Shown here: piece after piece, positions 1 to 8,584 of the stretch
Layout: the number at the start of each line of letters is the position of its first letter
Position numbering within the stretch: the first letter of the stretch is position 1
Source: an uncultured Phascolarctobacterium sp.
Lineage (GTDB): Bacteria > Bacillota > Negativicutes > Acidaminococcales > Acidaminococcaceae
Reading direction: 5' to 3'
DNA length: 63,125 nucleotides
Assembly: GCA_949299135.1 (NCBI GenBank)
Contig: CASFZG010000009.1
Location: 1-63,125 of the forward strand
Program-made: the position numbers and the translations under genes
Notes under the pieces: model-generated
Database searches by the model: none
What the model was told of the DNA's origin: nothing
Seen by the model: the letters and a program-made list of their open reading frames with translations, nothing else

Positions 1-590
1 TCATGTTACTTTTTATGGGCTAAAAAGTAACCAAAAAGCCTTCGCTCCTCAAAAAACTTAACGGCTCAGAATCAAAGAAGTTTGCCACTTGCAGCGCCTA
101 CGGAAACTCGCTTCGCTCAAACATCCTCCGGCAAAAGCTGCAAGTGCCTATTTAGTAAAAGTTTCGCCTATTTTTTGAAAGTCGCGGCTTCGCTCAAATT
201 CGTACTTTGGCTATGTTTTTATTTTGACAGCAATGTTACCGAACTTTTCACAGCCTGCTATCGTGTGATGTGCGCTATCTTTTGGTAAAAAGCAATAAAG
301 TATGACGCTCGGCAACACGCGGCATCGGATTTTAGCAACATTTATTAAAGAACAACTGCAAAAATCGAACCTGAGCGAAGCGAATTTCGTATTTTTGTAG
401 TTGTTATTTGTAGTTGTTATACTAATAGTTGCGTAGCGAGCCGCGTCAGCGGCGAAGCGGGAAAATCCGCCTAGCCGCGGGAGTTTTCTTGCTTCGTTCT
501 TTTGCTCCGTCAAAAGAATGAAGATGAATGAGATAGTAAAATATAAAAAGCACTATCCTAAATGCAAAGGTGAAACCAAAATAAAATAAA
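1..590. repeat. Non-coding region with several palindromes
   Basis: About 630 bases without a convincing gene; the short open frames lack ribosome binding sites and family features. What is visible is structure. A perfect 10-bp inverted repeat (GTTACTTTTT / AAAAAGTAAC) lies at 5-31. A second 10-bp repeat (CACTTGCAGC / GCTGCAAGTG) lies at 86-146, and a 14-of-15-bp repeat (AACAACTGCAAAAAT / ATTTTTGTAGTTGTT) at 351-405. The motif CTTCGCTC or its complement recurs inside or beside these palindromes (about 111, 188 and 373). This resembles REP-like intergenic repeat DNA; function unknown. Confidence 0.55.
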
Positions 591-597
591 AAATAAA

Positions 598-630
598 AAC
601 ACCGGTACTTTAACAAAGTACCGGTGTTTT
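598..630 (-). terminator. Terminator of the fic gene
   Basis: A 12-bp stem (CACCGGTACTTT at 600-611, AAAGTACCGGTG at 615-626) with a 3-base loop lies just past the stop codon of the minus-strand fic gene. It is flanked by A-runs on the left, which form the T-run on the minus strand, so it should terminate leftward transcription. The T-run on the right could also stop rightward reads. Confidence 0.85.
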
Positions 631-633
631 TAT

Positions 634-1242
634 TTACTCCAACTCCTCAGTTTTAAAAGTATTATACCCTTCGTAATTATAACTTGCGTCGATGCCTTTC
701 ATATAAACATCGCGGTCATTAATTTTATCCGTTAAGGCGGCTTTTAAAAGCAGTTTAATTTCGGTGTCTTTAATGGGGCTGCGTTCCATGGCTAACAGGT
801 AATCGGTTTTATCAACGCTGTGCCAGTCCACAACTTTGCCAAGTTCCGTTTTTAAAATGTGGTCCAGCCAGATGCGCGTGCTGCGTCCGTTGCCTTCGCG
901 GAAGGGGTGGGCGACGTTCATCTCCACATATTTGGCAATAATTTCATCAAAGTTGCTTTGCGGCATTTTGCTGATGCTGTTTAACGCCTGCGGCAGATAC
1001 AGCGCCGGTACAAAACGGAAGCTGCCTTTTGCGATGTTGACGGTGCGCATTTTACCGGCAAAATCGTAAACATCTTCAAACAAATATTGATGAATGGCTG
1101 CCAGAGTTTCAAAAGTTCCGGCAGGCAGCGTGTTTAAAAAGCCGCTGCTGAAAAGCTGCAAAGCCTTTTGTTTGGTTATTTTTTCTTCAGCCAGTGCCAG
1201 TTCGGCAGAATTGGTAAGGCCGAGTTTGTTTTCCAAAGTCAT
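634..1242 (-). CDS. Class III Fic-domain protein (putative AMP-transferase)
   Basis: A 202-residue protein made almost entirely of a Fic fold. The core motif HPFREGNGRSTR is at residues 112-123 (catalytic His112). The C-terminal helix carries SYNYEGY at 187-193, matching the [S/T]xxxE[G/N] autoinhibitory motif; its C-terminal position makes this a class III Fic protein like Neisseria meningitidis NmFic, which is similar along its whole length. Family members transfer AMP from ATP to protein hydroxyls, and NmFic is controlled by oligomer state and self-modification. The target here is unknown. The gene stands alone, is divergent from the pilus operon, and ends at a strong terminator. No antitoxin gene is adjacent, as expected when the inhibitory helix is within the same chain. 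Confidence 0.93.
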   Translation of the reverse strand: MTLENKLGLTNSAELALAEEKITKQKALQLFSSGFLNTLPAGTFETLAAIHQYLFEDVYDFAGKMRTVNIAKGSFRFVPALYLPQALNSISKMPQSNFDEIIAKYVEMNVAHPFREGNGRSTRIWLDHILKTELGKVVDWHSVDKTDYLLAMERSPIKDTEIKLLLKAALTDKINDRDVYMKGIDASYNYEGYNTFKTEELE

Positions 1243-1394
1243 GTTAAAACCCTCGCTGTTGTTCAGATACTTTTATTATAATGGACGATTTGTTTAAAAG
1301 CAAACGGCACCAATTTCACAAATACTTTGCAAAATTAAATTTAGGTTGAGGGAAGGGCGGCGGCTAAAAGCGAATACAAAGGCTTCGGAAAGGG

Positions 1395-2606
1395 GTGCAG
1401 CCGGTGCAGCAATACAGGTGGAAGGCAGTTAACGGCGCAGGCAAAAGCTTCAGCGGTGTTTGTTCCGCGGCAAGCGAGGGCGAAGCGGCGGCTTTTGTGC
1501 GCAGCAACTACGGTTACTTAACCTTTTTGCAGCGCGAAAAAGCAAAAACAGCCTTCACCTTTGGCAAATGGCAAACCAAATGCAGGCTTACCGATGAAGA
1601 ACTGGCAGTGTTTTTCAGCCAGCTGGCGCTGATGTTAAACAGCGGCCTGCCGGTGCTGAAAGCACTATCGGTTTTGGAAAAACGCCTGCCGCAGAAAACG
1701 GCGCGTTTGTGCCGTGAATTGCAGGACGGCCTGCAAAACGGCGAAAGCCTTGCCGGATGCGTGAATAACGGCCGGGCGGCGTGGGGCAGCCTGGCAGCGG
1801 CGGTAATAGCTGCCGGAGAAGCGGGCGGTATTTTATGCGAAATGCTGGACGAACTGGCACAATACTATCAATTGCAGGCGCAGATGAAGCGATTTATCAA
1901 AAATATTTCTTTGTATCCGCTCTTTCTGTTAACGGCTTCACTGGCGGTGGCGTTGGTATTTATTGTAAAAGTCCTGCCGCTTTTTGCGGATTTATACGCT
2001 TCGATGAACGCGGCTGTTCCGCCTTATTTAAACCTGCTGTTTACATTGCAGGGCGCATTGGCGGATAACCTGCCTGCGTTTTTGCTGACGCTGCTTGCCG
2101 CTGTATTTTTGGCGGTGCGGCAGCGCGGGCGGATTATGCAGGCACTGTTTGCCGTTCCGTTTTTAAAAACGCAGAAACAGCTGTATTTGGAAATACGTTT
2201 TTGCAAAGTGCTGGCGCTTTTACTGCACGGCGGCATACCGCTGCCGCAGGCGGCGCAGATTGCCGGTGAGGCGTTGGGGGACGCCAAATTACGGCAGCAG
2301 GCGGAAAATTTTGCCGCCGATGTTCTGCGCGGCTTATCGCCTGTGGAGGCGGCGTTAAACGCCAAGCCGCTTTTTGGCAGTTTAAGCACGGAATTTATCG
2401 GCGTGGGGGCCGAAACCGGAAAACTGCCGGAGCTTTTGGCACGGGCGGCGGAACTTTTGCAAATCCGTTTTGACGATACGCTGAAAAAATTAAAGGTTGT
2501 GCTGGAACCGCTGCTTTTGTTATTTGTGGCGGCGTTTGTTTCGGCAATTATTCTGGCTGTGGCTGCACCGATGTTTTCCCTGTCAGGCGCGATGCCTGAA
2601 TATTGA
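1395..2606 (+). CDS. Type IV pilus/competence inner-membrane platform protein (PilC/ComGB/GspF)
   Basis: A 403-residue polytopic protein with the two repeated GspF domains (about residues 65-190 and 265-390) and hydrophobic segments near 170-190, 215-240 and the C-terminus. It is the platform on which an ATPase assembles pilin subunits. The GTG start at 1395 has AAGGGG just upstream. It is the first gene of an operon continuing into pilin-like genes, the next of which has a start overlapping or abutting this stop. The usual upstream ATPase gene (ComGA/PilB) is absent; a divergent fic gene sits there instead, so the ATPase must be supplied from elsewhere. Confidence 0.92.
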   Translation: MQPVQQYRWKAVNGAGKSFSGVCSAASEGEAAAFVRSNYGYLTFLQREKAKTAFTFGKWQTKCRLTDEELAVFFSQLALMLNSGLPVLKALSVLEKRLPQKTARLCRELQDGLQNGESLAGCVNNGRAAWGSLAAAVIAAGEAGGILCEMLDELAQYYQLQAQMKRFIKNISLYPLFLLTASLAVALVFIVKVLPLFADLYASMNAAVPPYLNLLFTLQGALADNLPAFLLTLLAAVFLAVRQRGRIMQALFAVPFLKTQKQLYLEIRFCKVLALLLHGGIPLPQAAQIAGEALGDAKLRQQAENFAADVLRGLSPVEAALNAKPLFGSLSTEFIGVGAETGKLPELLARAAELLQIRFDDTLKKLKVVLEPLLLLFVAAFVSAIILAVAAPMFSLSGAMPEY

Positions 2607-2623
2607 CAGGAAGGAAGATTACT

Positions 2624-2998
2624 TTGCTGAAAAATTTACGTGGAAACGCAGGTTTTACCCTGCTGGAGGTGCTGGCGGTTGTGGCGCTGCTGGGCATTTT
2701 GGGCGCTATGCTGATGCCTTCGCTGGACAGCGCGGCGGACCGTGCCAAAAACGCTAAATTACAAAGTGATTTAGCAACTATTGATAACGCTATAGTTTTA
2801 TACAAAATGGATAATGGCAGTTATCCTGATAGTTTGGAAGTACTTTCAGATGAGTATATAGCTGCTGGAAAAGAGTTTACAGACGCCCTTGGCGATGATT
2901 TAAGTTACACTTCAACTGGTATAACTTATAAACTTACAGGCAAAAATGCTAATGGCGAAACAGTAACCTCTGATGGTAGTAGTGCGATTTCAGAATAA
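2624..2998 (+). CDS. ComGC-like major pseudopilin
   Basis: A type IV pilin-like protein of about 124 residues with a class III signal: a short basic leader ending in GNAG, then FTLLEV with Glu at position +5 and a hydrophobic helix. The TTG start at 2624 is preferred because AAGGAAG lies 7 bases upstream; a further in-frame TTG at 2603 overlaps the previous stop. After the conserved helix the coding sequence changes abruptly from GC-rich to AT-rich codons at about 2755 and stays so to the stop, unlike its neighbours. The tail contains YKMDNGSYPDSLEVL, typical of pilin/pseudopilin globular domains. Prepilin peptidase is not in the window. Confidence 0.88.
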   Translation: MLKNLRGNAGFTLLEVLAVVALLGILGAMLMPSLDSAADRAKNAKLQSDLATIDNAIVLYKMDNGSYPDSLEVLSDEYIAAGKEFTDALGDDLSYTSTGITYKLTGKNANGETVTSDGSSAISE

Positions 2999-3431
2999 AG
3001 GCTTTGGTCTGATTGAAGTTTTGGCGGCGGCAGGTCTGTTGGCAGTTGCTGCTGCTTTTTTAGTGCCTGCGCTCGGCGGCGTGCAAAGTTACCTGTACAA
3101 AATGCAGGCGCAGCGTGCGGCGCAGCAAATGGCGGGCGATATAGCGGCGTTGCAGCAGTATTCTTTTTATGATGTATCCGGCAGAAGCCGTTTGGAAATG
3201 GATACCGACAAGGGCGGTTACCGCATTTACCATGGCAAGGATAAATTTTTGACACGCAGGTTCACTGCGGACAGCGGGCTGTATTTTAACCAGCATTTCA
3301 ACGCGCTGCAATTTTCGCAGGAGGGCGCGCCTTCGATTACCGTCAACTACATCATCAAGTGCCGCCACGATAAAAACATCAGCTATTGGCTGCAGGTGCA
3401 GCCTGTTACCGGAAGGGTTGTGTTTAAATGA
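2973..3431 (+). CDS. Minor pseudopilin
   Basis: About 152 residues starting with a prepilin leader ending in NKG followed by FGLIEVLAAAGLLAV, with Glu at +5. It overlaps the end of the preceding pilin gene. ATG at 2973 or GTG at 2982 could be the start; the leader is short either way. Codon use is again GC-rich, unlike the C-terminal half of the previous gene. It is probably a tip or initiation pilin of the same pseudopilus, comparable in position to ComGD-type proteins, but no specific orthology can be assigned. Confidence 0.8.
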   Translation: MVVVRFQNKGFGLIEVLAAAGLLAVAAAFLVPALGGVQSYLYKMQAQRAAQQMAGDIAALQQYSFYDVSGRSRLEMDTDKGGYRIYHGKDKFLTRRFTADSGLYFNQHFNALQFSQEGAPSITVNYIIKCRHDKNISYWLQVQPVTGRVVFK

Positions 3432-3733
3432 AGGGCGGCAAAGGCTTTGTGCTGACTGAACTTTTGGTGTGCCTGGCTGCGGCGGGCGTTATCTGTGCAA
3501 GCGCGGCTGCGGCTTACAGTAGCGGCGTAAAACTGCTGGTGCAGCGTAATGAAGCGGTAGCGGCATTTAATGCGGCAAGCGGCGCTTACGCGGATGAAGA
3601 ACTGGCGGCGATGAATTTTACGGTTATGCGGCAGGAAGTTTACTGCGAGGGGCTGGTGAAGCCCTTTTATTATCTAACGGTTAAAAATGCCGCCGGTAAA
3701 ATTGTGGGCAGCGTGGTGACGGGTAGTGAATAA
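3428..3733 (+). CDS. Minor pseudopilin, short
   Basis: A 101-residue protein beginning MKGGKGFVLTELLVCLAAAG: prepilin leader ending in KG, then a hydrophobic helix with Glu at +5. It overlaps the previous gene by 4 bases (ATGA), implying translational coupling. Two cysteines (one within the helix, one near residue 76) are visible. Position in the operon suggests a ComGE/F-type minor component; identity beyond that is inference. Confidence 0.78.
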   Translation: MKGGKGFVLTELLVCLAAAGVICASAAAAYSSGVKLLVQRNEAVAAFNAASGAYADEELAAMNFTVMRQEVYCEGLVKPFYYLTVKNAAGKIVGSVVTGSE

Positions 3734-4208
3734 CAAAGGCTACCTGCTGGCGGAAATGTGCATTGCTCTTGCCGTGGCGGCTGTTGCCGCCGTTATTATG
3801 TACAACGGGTTAAGCGGTTTTGCGCGCTCATGGCAGAATGTGCAGAGCGATTTGCTTTTGTACCGTGCCGCGCGTTACAGCCAGAGCTTTATTGAGCAGG
3901 AGCTGCTTTTGCACGCCGCCGATGTAAAAATTACCGCAGGCAGCAACGATAAAATCGTCTGCAAGGAAGTGCGAGGCAACAGGCAGACGACTTTTTACCG
4001 CAATAGCGGCGCGCTGGCACGCGAGATAAAATATAATTCGTCGCGCGGCGTTAACCCGCTTTCGCTTGCGGAGGTAACGCTGGAAAAACTGGACGCGGAA
4101 CAAATTGCGGATGACAAAATAAAAGTAACCATGCAGCTGAAAGATAACGCTAACGGGCGCAGCAAAAAATTTACGGAAGTTTATGTAATGGCAAATGGCA
4201 GTTTTTAG
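3726..4208 (+). CDS. Minor pseudopilin (PilW/ComGF-like position)
   Basis: A 160-residue protein starting at GTG 3726, inside the end of the previous gene. The leader NNKG is followed by YLLAEMCIALAVAAV, a type III signal with Glu at +5. The rest is a soluble domain with no motif I recognise. The overlapping arrangement shows it belongs to the pilus operon. Role: probably pilus initiation or minor subunit. Confidence 0.75.
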   Translation: MNNKGYLLAEMCIALAVAAVAAVIMYNGLSGFARSWQNVQSDLLLYRAARYSQSFIEQELLLHAADVKITAGSNDKIVCKEVRGNRQTTFYRNSGALAREIKYNSSRGVNPLSLAEVTLEKLDAEQIADDKIKVTMQLKDNANGRSKKFTEVYVMANGSF

Positions 4209-5121
4209 CAGAATTTTACGGGATAACCGCGGCGGCATCGGCGTGGCGGTGCTGGCAGGGGTGTTGTGCGTGGCGGCGTGCCTGCATGCGGCGGCGTACT
4301 GGCTGCGGCAGGAAGCTGAAGAAACGCAGCAGCGGCTTTTACGCCGTCAGCTGCAATTTGCGGTGCAGGCTTTGGTCAGGGCAGATTTTATGGACAGTGC
4401 CATATCGGCAGGCGGCTATAACTTGCCGCCGCAGAAGCTGTACCCCGGCGCCTATGATTTAACTGCCGGTATTAAAGCGGAAGAACAGAATGGCATCACA
4501 CGTTATACAATCAGCGCGGAAGCAGGCGGCGAAACTTTTGCGTTGCAGCAGCTTAAGCTGACGCTGCCGCCGGATATTATTGAGCTTGGCAGCAGTTATA
4601 CTCTGGCAGCCGGTAAAAATATCAGCGGCGCGGAAAATCTGCCGGAAGGCGTTGGCTATGCCGCAAACATGGGAAATATTTTGGACAGCCTTGACGTGAA
4701 AAATTACGCTGCTTTTAAGGAACTGGACTTCCCAAGCAAAACGAGTTTTGAGGAACTTGGTTTAAGCGGCGCGCTGTATTATGACGGCGGCCATTACAGC
4801 AAAAGCATTGCGTCCACTTCCAAAAACATTAAAGGGCAGGGCTGCCTTGTTGCCGTGATGAGTATTTTTATTGCCGACGGCACGAAGCTGCCGGATTTTT
4901 GCATTATCATCAGCGACGGGCAGATTGAAGTCGGCAAAAATGCAGAGCTGGGCAAGGCGCTTTTAATTGCCAAGGAAAATTTAACAATAAAAAACGGTGC
5001 AAGCCTCAGCGGCATTGCCATGTGCGGCGGCAGTTTAACGCTTGAGGACGGTGCTGTTTTTGCGCGCGATGAAATTGTTTTGCAGCCTTTTGTAACAGCG
5101 CTGCGTTTAAAACAAAAATAA
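4195..5121 (+). CDS. Pilus-operon protein with N-terminal helix and beta-helix-like C-terminal domain
   Basis: A 308-residue protein whose ATG at 4195 overlaps the previous stop. Residues about 12-38 form a membrane helix after a basic leader with GG, resembling PilX-type minor pilins but without a clear Glu+5. The region from about residue 225 contains short repeats such as IEVGKNAELGKALLIAKENLTIKNGASLSG, summarised as alternating beta strands and Asn/Gly turns, like the right-handed beta-helix of bactofilins or polymer-forming proteins. It is last in the pilus operon before a terminator. It may be a tip adhesin or DNA-binding tip; this is inference. Confidence 0.65.
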   Translation: MAVFSRILRDNRGGIGVAVLAGVLCVAACLHAAAYWLRQEAEETQQRLLRRQLQFAVQALVRADFMDSAISAGGYNLPPQKLYPGAYDLTAGIKAEEQNGITRYTISAEAGGETFALQQLKLTLPPDIIELGSSYTLAAGKNISGAENLPEGVGYAANMGNILDSLDVKNYAAFKELDFPSKTSFEELGLSGALYYDGGHYSKSIASTSKNIKGQGCLVAVMSIFIADGTKLPDFCIIISDGQIEVGKNAELGKALLIAKENLTIKNGASLSGIAMCGGSLTLEDGAVFARDEIVLQPFVTALRLKQK

Positions 5122-5160
5122 AAAATCCGCACGGCATTCCATGCGGATTGTAAAATATTT
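5121..5160. terminator. Bidirectional terminator between convergent genes
   Basis: An 8-bp stem (AATCCGCA at 5124-5131, TGCGGATT at 5142-5149) sits between the end of the pilus operon and the stop of the minus-strand phosphoesterase. The A-rich left flank gives a strong T-run on the minus strand; the right flank is only moderately T-rich. Confidence 0.75.
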
Positions 5161-5164
5161 TGTT

Positions 5165-5860
5165 TTATGGCAGGATGAGCTGCGGCGTAAAATTCTGCGT
5201 GTCGCAGCTGGTAAGTTTGTAGGTAACGCCGCGCGTTTCGCCTTCAAACACATTGGCGGCGTCCTGCCCGTGGATGTGCCCGAAAACGCAGTGCGTTACG
5301 CCGTATTTGGCAAAGAGTTCCGTAAACACTGTAACTTCATCTGCTTTGTACAGCGGCGGGTAATGCATGGCTACAACAAATTTTGTGTAGCCTGCTTCTT
5401 TGGCAGCGGCAAGCGAAAGTTCCAGCCGCACGCCTTCGCGCTCGTAGATATGCTTATCGTCATCGGTAAAATTATCGGACGACGGCAGCAGCCAGCCGCG
5501 CGAACCGCAGACTGCCACATCGCCGCAGGCAAAAAAGTTGTTCTGCAAAAACATAAAATTATCTGCGGTAGCCTGCTGCATTTTTTTAAGGCTAGTCCAC
5601 CAGTAATCGTGATTGCCGCGCAAAATAATTTTGCGTCCCGGCAGGGCGGCAATGCGGTTTAAATCCTGCATGGCAGCGTTCAGCGACATTGCCCACGAGG
5701 TATCGCCGCAGATGATGACGGTGTCCTCCGACGTAATCATATTCAGCCAGTTTTGGCGTATTTTTTCAAAATGGTTGGCCCACGCGGGGTTAAAAACCTC
5801 CATGGGTTTGGCAGGCGGCTCGCCCGAAAGGTGAAAGTCGCCGATGGCAAAAAGGCTCAT
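5165..5860 (-). CDS. Metallophosphoesterase (COG1768-type)
   Basis: A calcineurin-like phosphoesterase of 231 residues when started at ATG 5860, which has AAGGAGACAAC directly upstream; a longer in-frame start at 5899 has none. Metal-binding motifs appear in order: GDFHLSG, CGDTSW, RGNHDYWW, MHYPPLY and FGHIHG. These five motifs are the dinuclear metal centre of the family. The substrate is unknown. It is a single gene, convergent with the pilus operon. Confidence 0.88.
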   Translation of the reverse strand: MSLFAIGDFHLSGEPPAKPMEVFNPAWANHFEKIRQNWLNMITSEDTVIICGDTSWAMSLNAAMQDLNRIAALPGRKIILRGNHDYWWTSLKKMQQATADNFMFLQNNFFACGDVAVCGSRGWLLPSSDNFTDDDKHIYEREGVRLELSLAAAKEAGYTKFVVAMHYPPLYKADEVTVFTELFAKYGVTHCVFGHIHGQDAANVFEGETRGVTYKLTSCDTQNFTPQLILP

Positions 5861-5946
5861 GTTGTCTCCTTTTGGTAAAATCTTCTTTGATTGTATCATA
5901 TTTTTTACACTTTGGCGATATTGCGCATACCGGCAGGCTTTAATAA

Positions 5947-5975
5947 TTGACTTTAAAAGCCGTAAGCTATATAAT
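5947..5975 (+). promoter_or_regulatory. Promoter of leuS
   Basis: TTGACT at 5947-5952 and TATAAT at 5970-5975 with a 17-base spacer, a near-consensus sigma-A promoter about 50 bases before the leuS start. No T-box leader is visible in the short interval, which is unusual for an aminoacyl-tRNA synthetase gene in Firmicutes. Confidence 0.85.
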
Positions 5976-6025
5976 TTTAAGGGTATTATATTCTAATTTA
6001 GCTTTATTGTGTGAGGTTGAAAAAT

Positions 6026-8518
6026 ATGATTCAAGAAAAGTATAATCCCCATGAGATTGAAGCCAAATGGCAGCAATACTGGGAAGACAACAAAACCTTT
6101 AAAACCGAAATGGACAGCAGCCGTCCGAAATCCTATGTGCTGGAGATGTTCCCGTATCCTTCCGGCAATTTGCACATGGGCCATGTGCGCAATTATTCCA
6201 TCGGCGACGTGGTAGCGCGCTTCCGCACGATGAACGGCTACAACGTGCTGCATCCGATGGGCTGGGATTCCTTCGGCATGCCGGCAGAAAACGCCGCCAT
6301 TAAACACGGCATTCCGCCGAAAAAATGGACGATGGAAAACATTGCCAACATGACGCGCCAGCAGAAACGCCTCGGCCTTTCTTATGACTGGGACCGCGAA
6401 GTTACGACCTGCAAACCTGATTATTATAAATGGACGCAATGGTTCTTTGAACTGTTTTACAAACGCGGCCTGGCAGTAAAAAAGAAATCCGCCGTTAACT
6501 GGTGCAATACCTGCAACACGGTACTGGCCAACGAACAGGTTATCGACGGCAAATGCTGGCGCTGCGACCATGAAGTTGTAAAAAAAGACCTGGAACAGTG
6601 GTTCTTTAAAATTACCGACTACGCAGATGAATTGTTAAAAGACCTTGACCTTTTGGAAGGCTGGCCGGAGCGCGTAAAAACCATGCAGCGCAACTGGATC
6701 AGCCGCAGCGAAGGTTTGGAATTCAGCTTTGATTTTCCGGAAATCGGTGAGCGCATTCCTGTTTATACCACCCGCCCGGATACGATTTACGGCGTTACCT
6801 ATGTGGTACTTGCCGCAGAGCATCCGCTGGTTGAAAAACTGTGCGTGAATAATCCGAAAGCCGAAGAAATTAAAGCTTTCTGCGAGCGCGTAAGAAACCA
6901 GAGCGATATTGAACGTACTTCCAGCGAATCTGAAAAAGAAGGCCTGTTTACCGGCTGCTACTGCATCCATCCGCTGACCGGCCGCAAAGTGCAGATCTGG
7001 ATTACCAACTATGTACTTTACGATTACGGCACGGGCGCGGTTATGGGCGTACCTACCCATGATGCCCGCGACTGGATGTTCGCAGACAAATACGGCCTTG
7101 ATAAAATTGTTGTAATTAACCCCAAGGATAAAGAACTTAAATTAGAAGATATGACCGACGCCTATGAAGAAAAAGAAGGCGTGCTTGTAAATTCCGGCGA
7201 GTTCAGCGGTATGGAACTGCATGAAGGCATGGAAGCAATCAAGGACAAGATTGAAGCAATGGGCATCGGCCAGCGCCGCGTTAATTACCGCCTGCGCGAC
7301 TGGTTAATCAGCCGCCAGCGTTATTGGGGCGCGCCGATTCCGGTTATTTACTGCCCGGACTGCGGCGAAGTGCTTGTGCCGGAAGACCAGCTGCCGGTTA
7401 TGCTGCCGGAGGACGTTAAATTTGACGCCGGTGCCGTATCGCCGCTGGCAACTTCCGAAAGCTTCGTAAACTGCACCTGCCCGAAATGCGGCAAACCTGC
7501 CAAACGCGAAACCGATACCATGGACACCTTCCTGTGCTCCTCCTGGTACTATCTGCGTTATACCGACCCGAAAAACGCCGACGCTCCGTTCGGCAAGGCT
7601 AAAGTAAATTACTGGTCCCCGGTTGACCAGTACATCGGCGGCATTGAGCATGCAATCCTGCATTTGCTCTATTCCCGCTTCTTTATGAAAGTGCTGCACG
7701 ACGCAGGGCTTGTAGATTACAAAGAACCGTTCACCAACCTGCTGACGCAGGGCATGGTTATCAAAGACGGCGCCAAGATGAGTAAATCCCTCGGCAATGT
7801 TGTTTCGCCGGAGGAAATCATCGGCAAATACGGTGCCGATACCGCAAGGCTGTTCATTATGTTCGCCGCACCGCCCGAAAGGGAACTGGAGTGGAGCGAT
7901 CAGGGCGTTGAAGGCTCGTTCCGCTTCCTCGGCAGGGTATGGCGTATCGTTTACCATTATCAGGATGTGCTGGCGCAGAAAGTTACGCAGTATGACCCGG
8001 CAGAGCTGGACGAAGCAGGCAAAAACCTGCGCCGCGTGCTGCACACCAGCATTAAAAAGGTAACGGACGACATCGAACAGCGCTTCAATTTCAACACCGC
8101 TATCAGCGCGATGATGGAACTGGTTAACGCTTTGTATGCTTATAAAGAAGCCGCCAAAGAACCGCATGCCGGTTTGATTTACGAAACCGTTGCCAACCTG
8201 CTGAAACTGCTCTCGCCGTTTGTTCCGCACATTACGGAAGAACTGTGGCACGGCGTAATTTCCGAAGAAGGCAGCATTCACGAGGAAAAATGGCCGAAAG
8301 CTGACGCCGACGCCATGAAAGTGGACAGCATCGAAATTGCTTTGCAGGTTAACGGCAAACTGAGAGGTCGCATGGTTGTGCCTGCCGATGCCGGTAAGGA
8401 CGAACTGGAAAAACTGGCGCTTGCTGAACCGCACATTGCAGAAACCGTCGATACCGATAAAATCGTCAAAGTTGTCTGCGTGCCGGGCCGTCTGGTCAAT
8501 ATCGTAGTAAAACCGTAA
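6026..8518 (+). CDS. leuS: Leucyl-tRNA synthetase
   Basis: Class I synthetase that charges tRNA-Leu. From ATG 6026 (GAGG nine bases upstream) the protein is 830 residues, normal for bacterial LeuRS. The HIGH-type motif HMGH is at residues 50-53 and KMSKS at about 584-588. The zinc-site cysteines (CNTCN...CWRC near residue 160), the CP1 editing domain with the TTRPDT segment, and the C-terminal anticodon-binding region are present. It is monocistronic between its own promoter and a terminator. Confidence 0.98.
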   Translation: MIQEKYNPHEIEAKWQQYWEDNKTFKTEMDSSRPKSYVLEMFPYPSGNLHMGHVRNYSIGDVVARFRTMNGYNVLHPMGWDSFGMPAENAAIKHGIPPKKWTMENIANMTRQQKRLGLSYDWDREVTTCKPDYYKWTQWFFELFYKRGLAVKKKSAVNWCNTCNTVLANEQVIDGKCWRCDHEVVKKDLEQWFFKITDYADELLKDLDLLEGWPERVKTMQRNWISRSEGLEFSFDFPEIGERIPVYTTRPDTIYGVTYVVLAAEHPLVEKLCVNNPKAEEIKAFCERVRNQSDIERTSSESEKEGLFTGCYCIHPLTGRKVQIWITNYVLYDYGTGAVMGVPTHDARDWMFADKYGLDKIVVINPKDKELKLEDMTDAYEEKEGVLVNSGEFSGMELHEGMEAIKDKIEAMGIGQRRVNYRLRDWLISRQRYWGAPIPVIYCPDCGEVLVPEDQLPVMLPEDVKFDAGAVSPLATSESFVNCTCPKCGKPAKRETDTMDTFLCSSWYYLRYTDPKNADAPFGKAKVNYWSPVDQYIGGIEHAILHLLYSRFFMKVLHDAGLVDYKEPFTNLLTQGMVIKDGAKMSKSLGNVVSPEEIIGKYGADTARLFIMFAAPPERELEWSDQGVEGSFRFLGRVWRIVYHYQDVLAQKVTQYDPAELDEAGKNLRRVLHTSIKKVTDDIEQRFNFNTAISAMMELVNALYAYKEAAKEPHAGLIYETVANLLKLLSPFVPHITEELWHGVISEEGSIHEEKWPKADADAMKVDSIEIALQVNGKLRGRMVVPADAGKDELEKLALAEPHIAETVDTDKIVKVVCVPGRLVNIVVKP

Positions 8519-8532
8519 CAGGTTTATTTAAC

Positions 8533-8570
8533 AAAACTCCCTGGGAATACCGGGGAGTTTTATTTTTTAT
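8533..8570 (+). terminator. Terminator of leuS
   Basis: Stem AAACTCCC at 8534-8541 pairing with GGGGAGTTT at 8552-8560, followed by TATTTTTTAT. It separates leuS from the competence genes. Confidence 0.85.
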
Positions 8571-8584
8571 AAGGAGTTGAACCG

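Noticed and set aside
211..513. 100-codon open frame before fic
   Set aside because: Runs through palindromic repeat DNA, lacks a ribosome binding site and family similarity.
5900..6025. T-box leader upstream of leuS
   Set aside because: The promoter lies only about 50 bases from the start and no AGGGTGG-type T-box sequence or specifier helix is present.
7304..8434. 376-codon open frame antisense to leuS
   Set aside because: Shadow of leuS codon bias; no family features.
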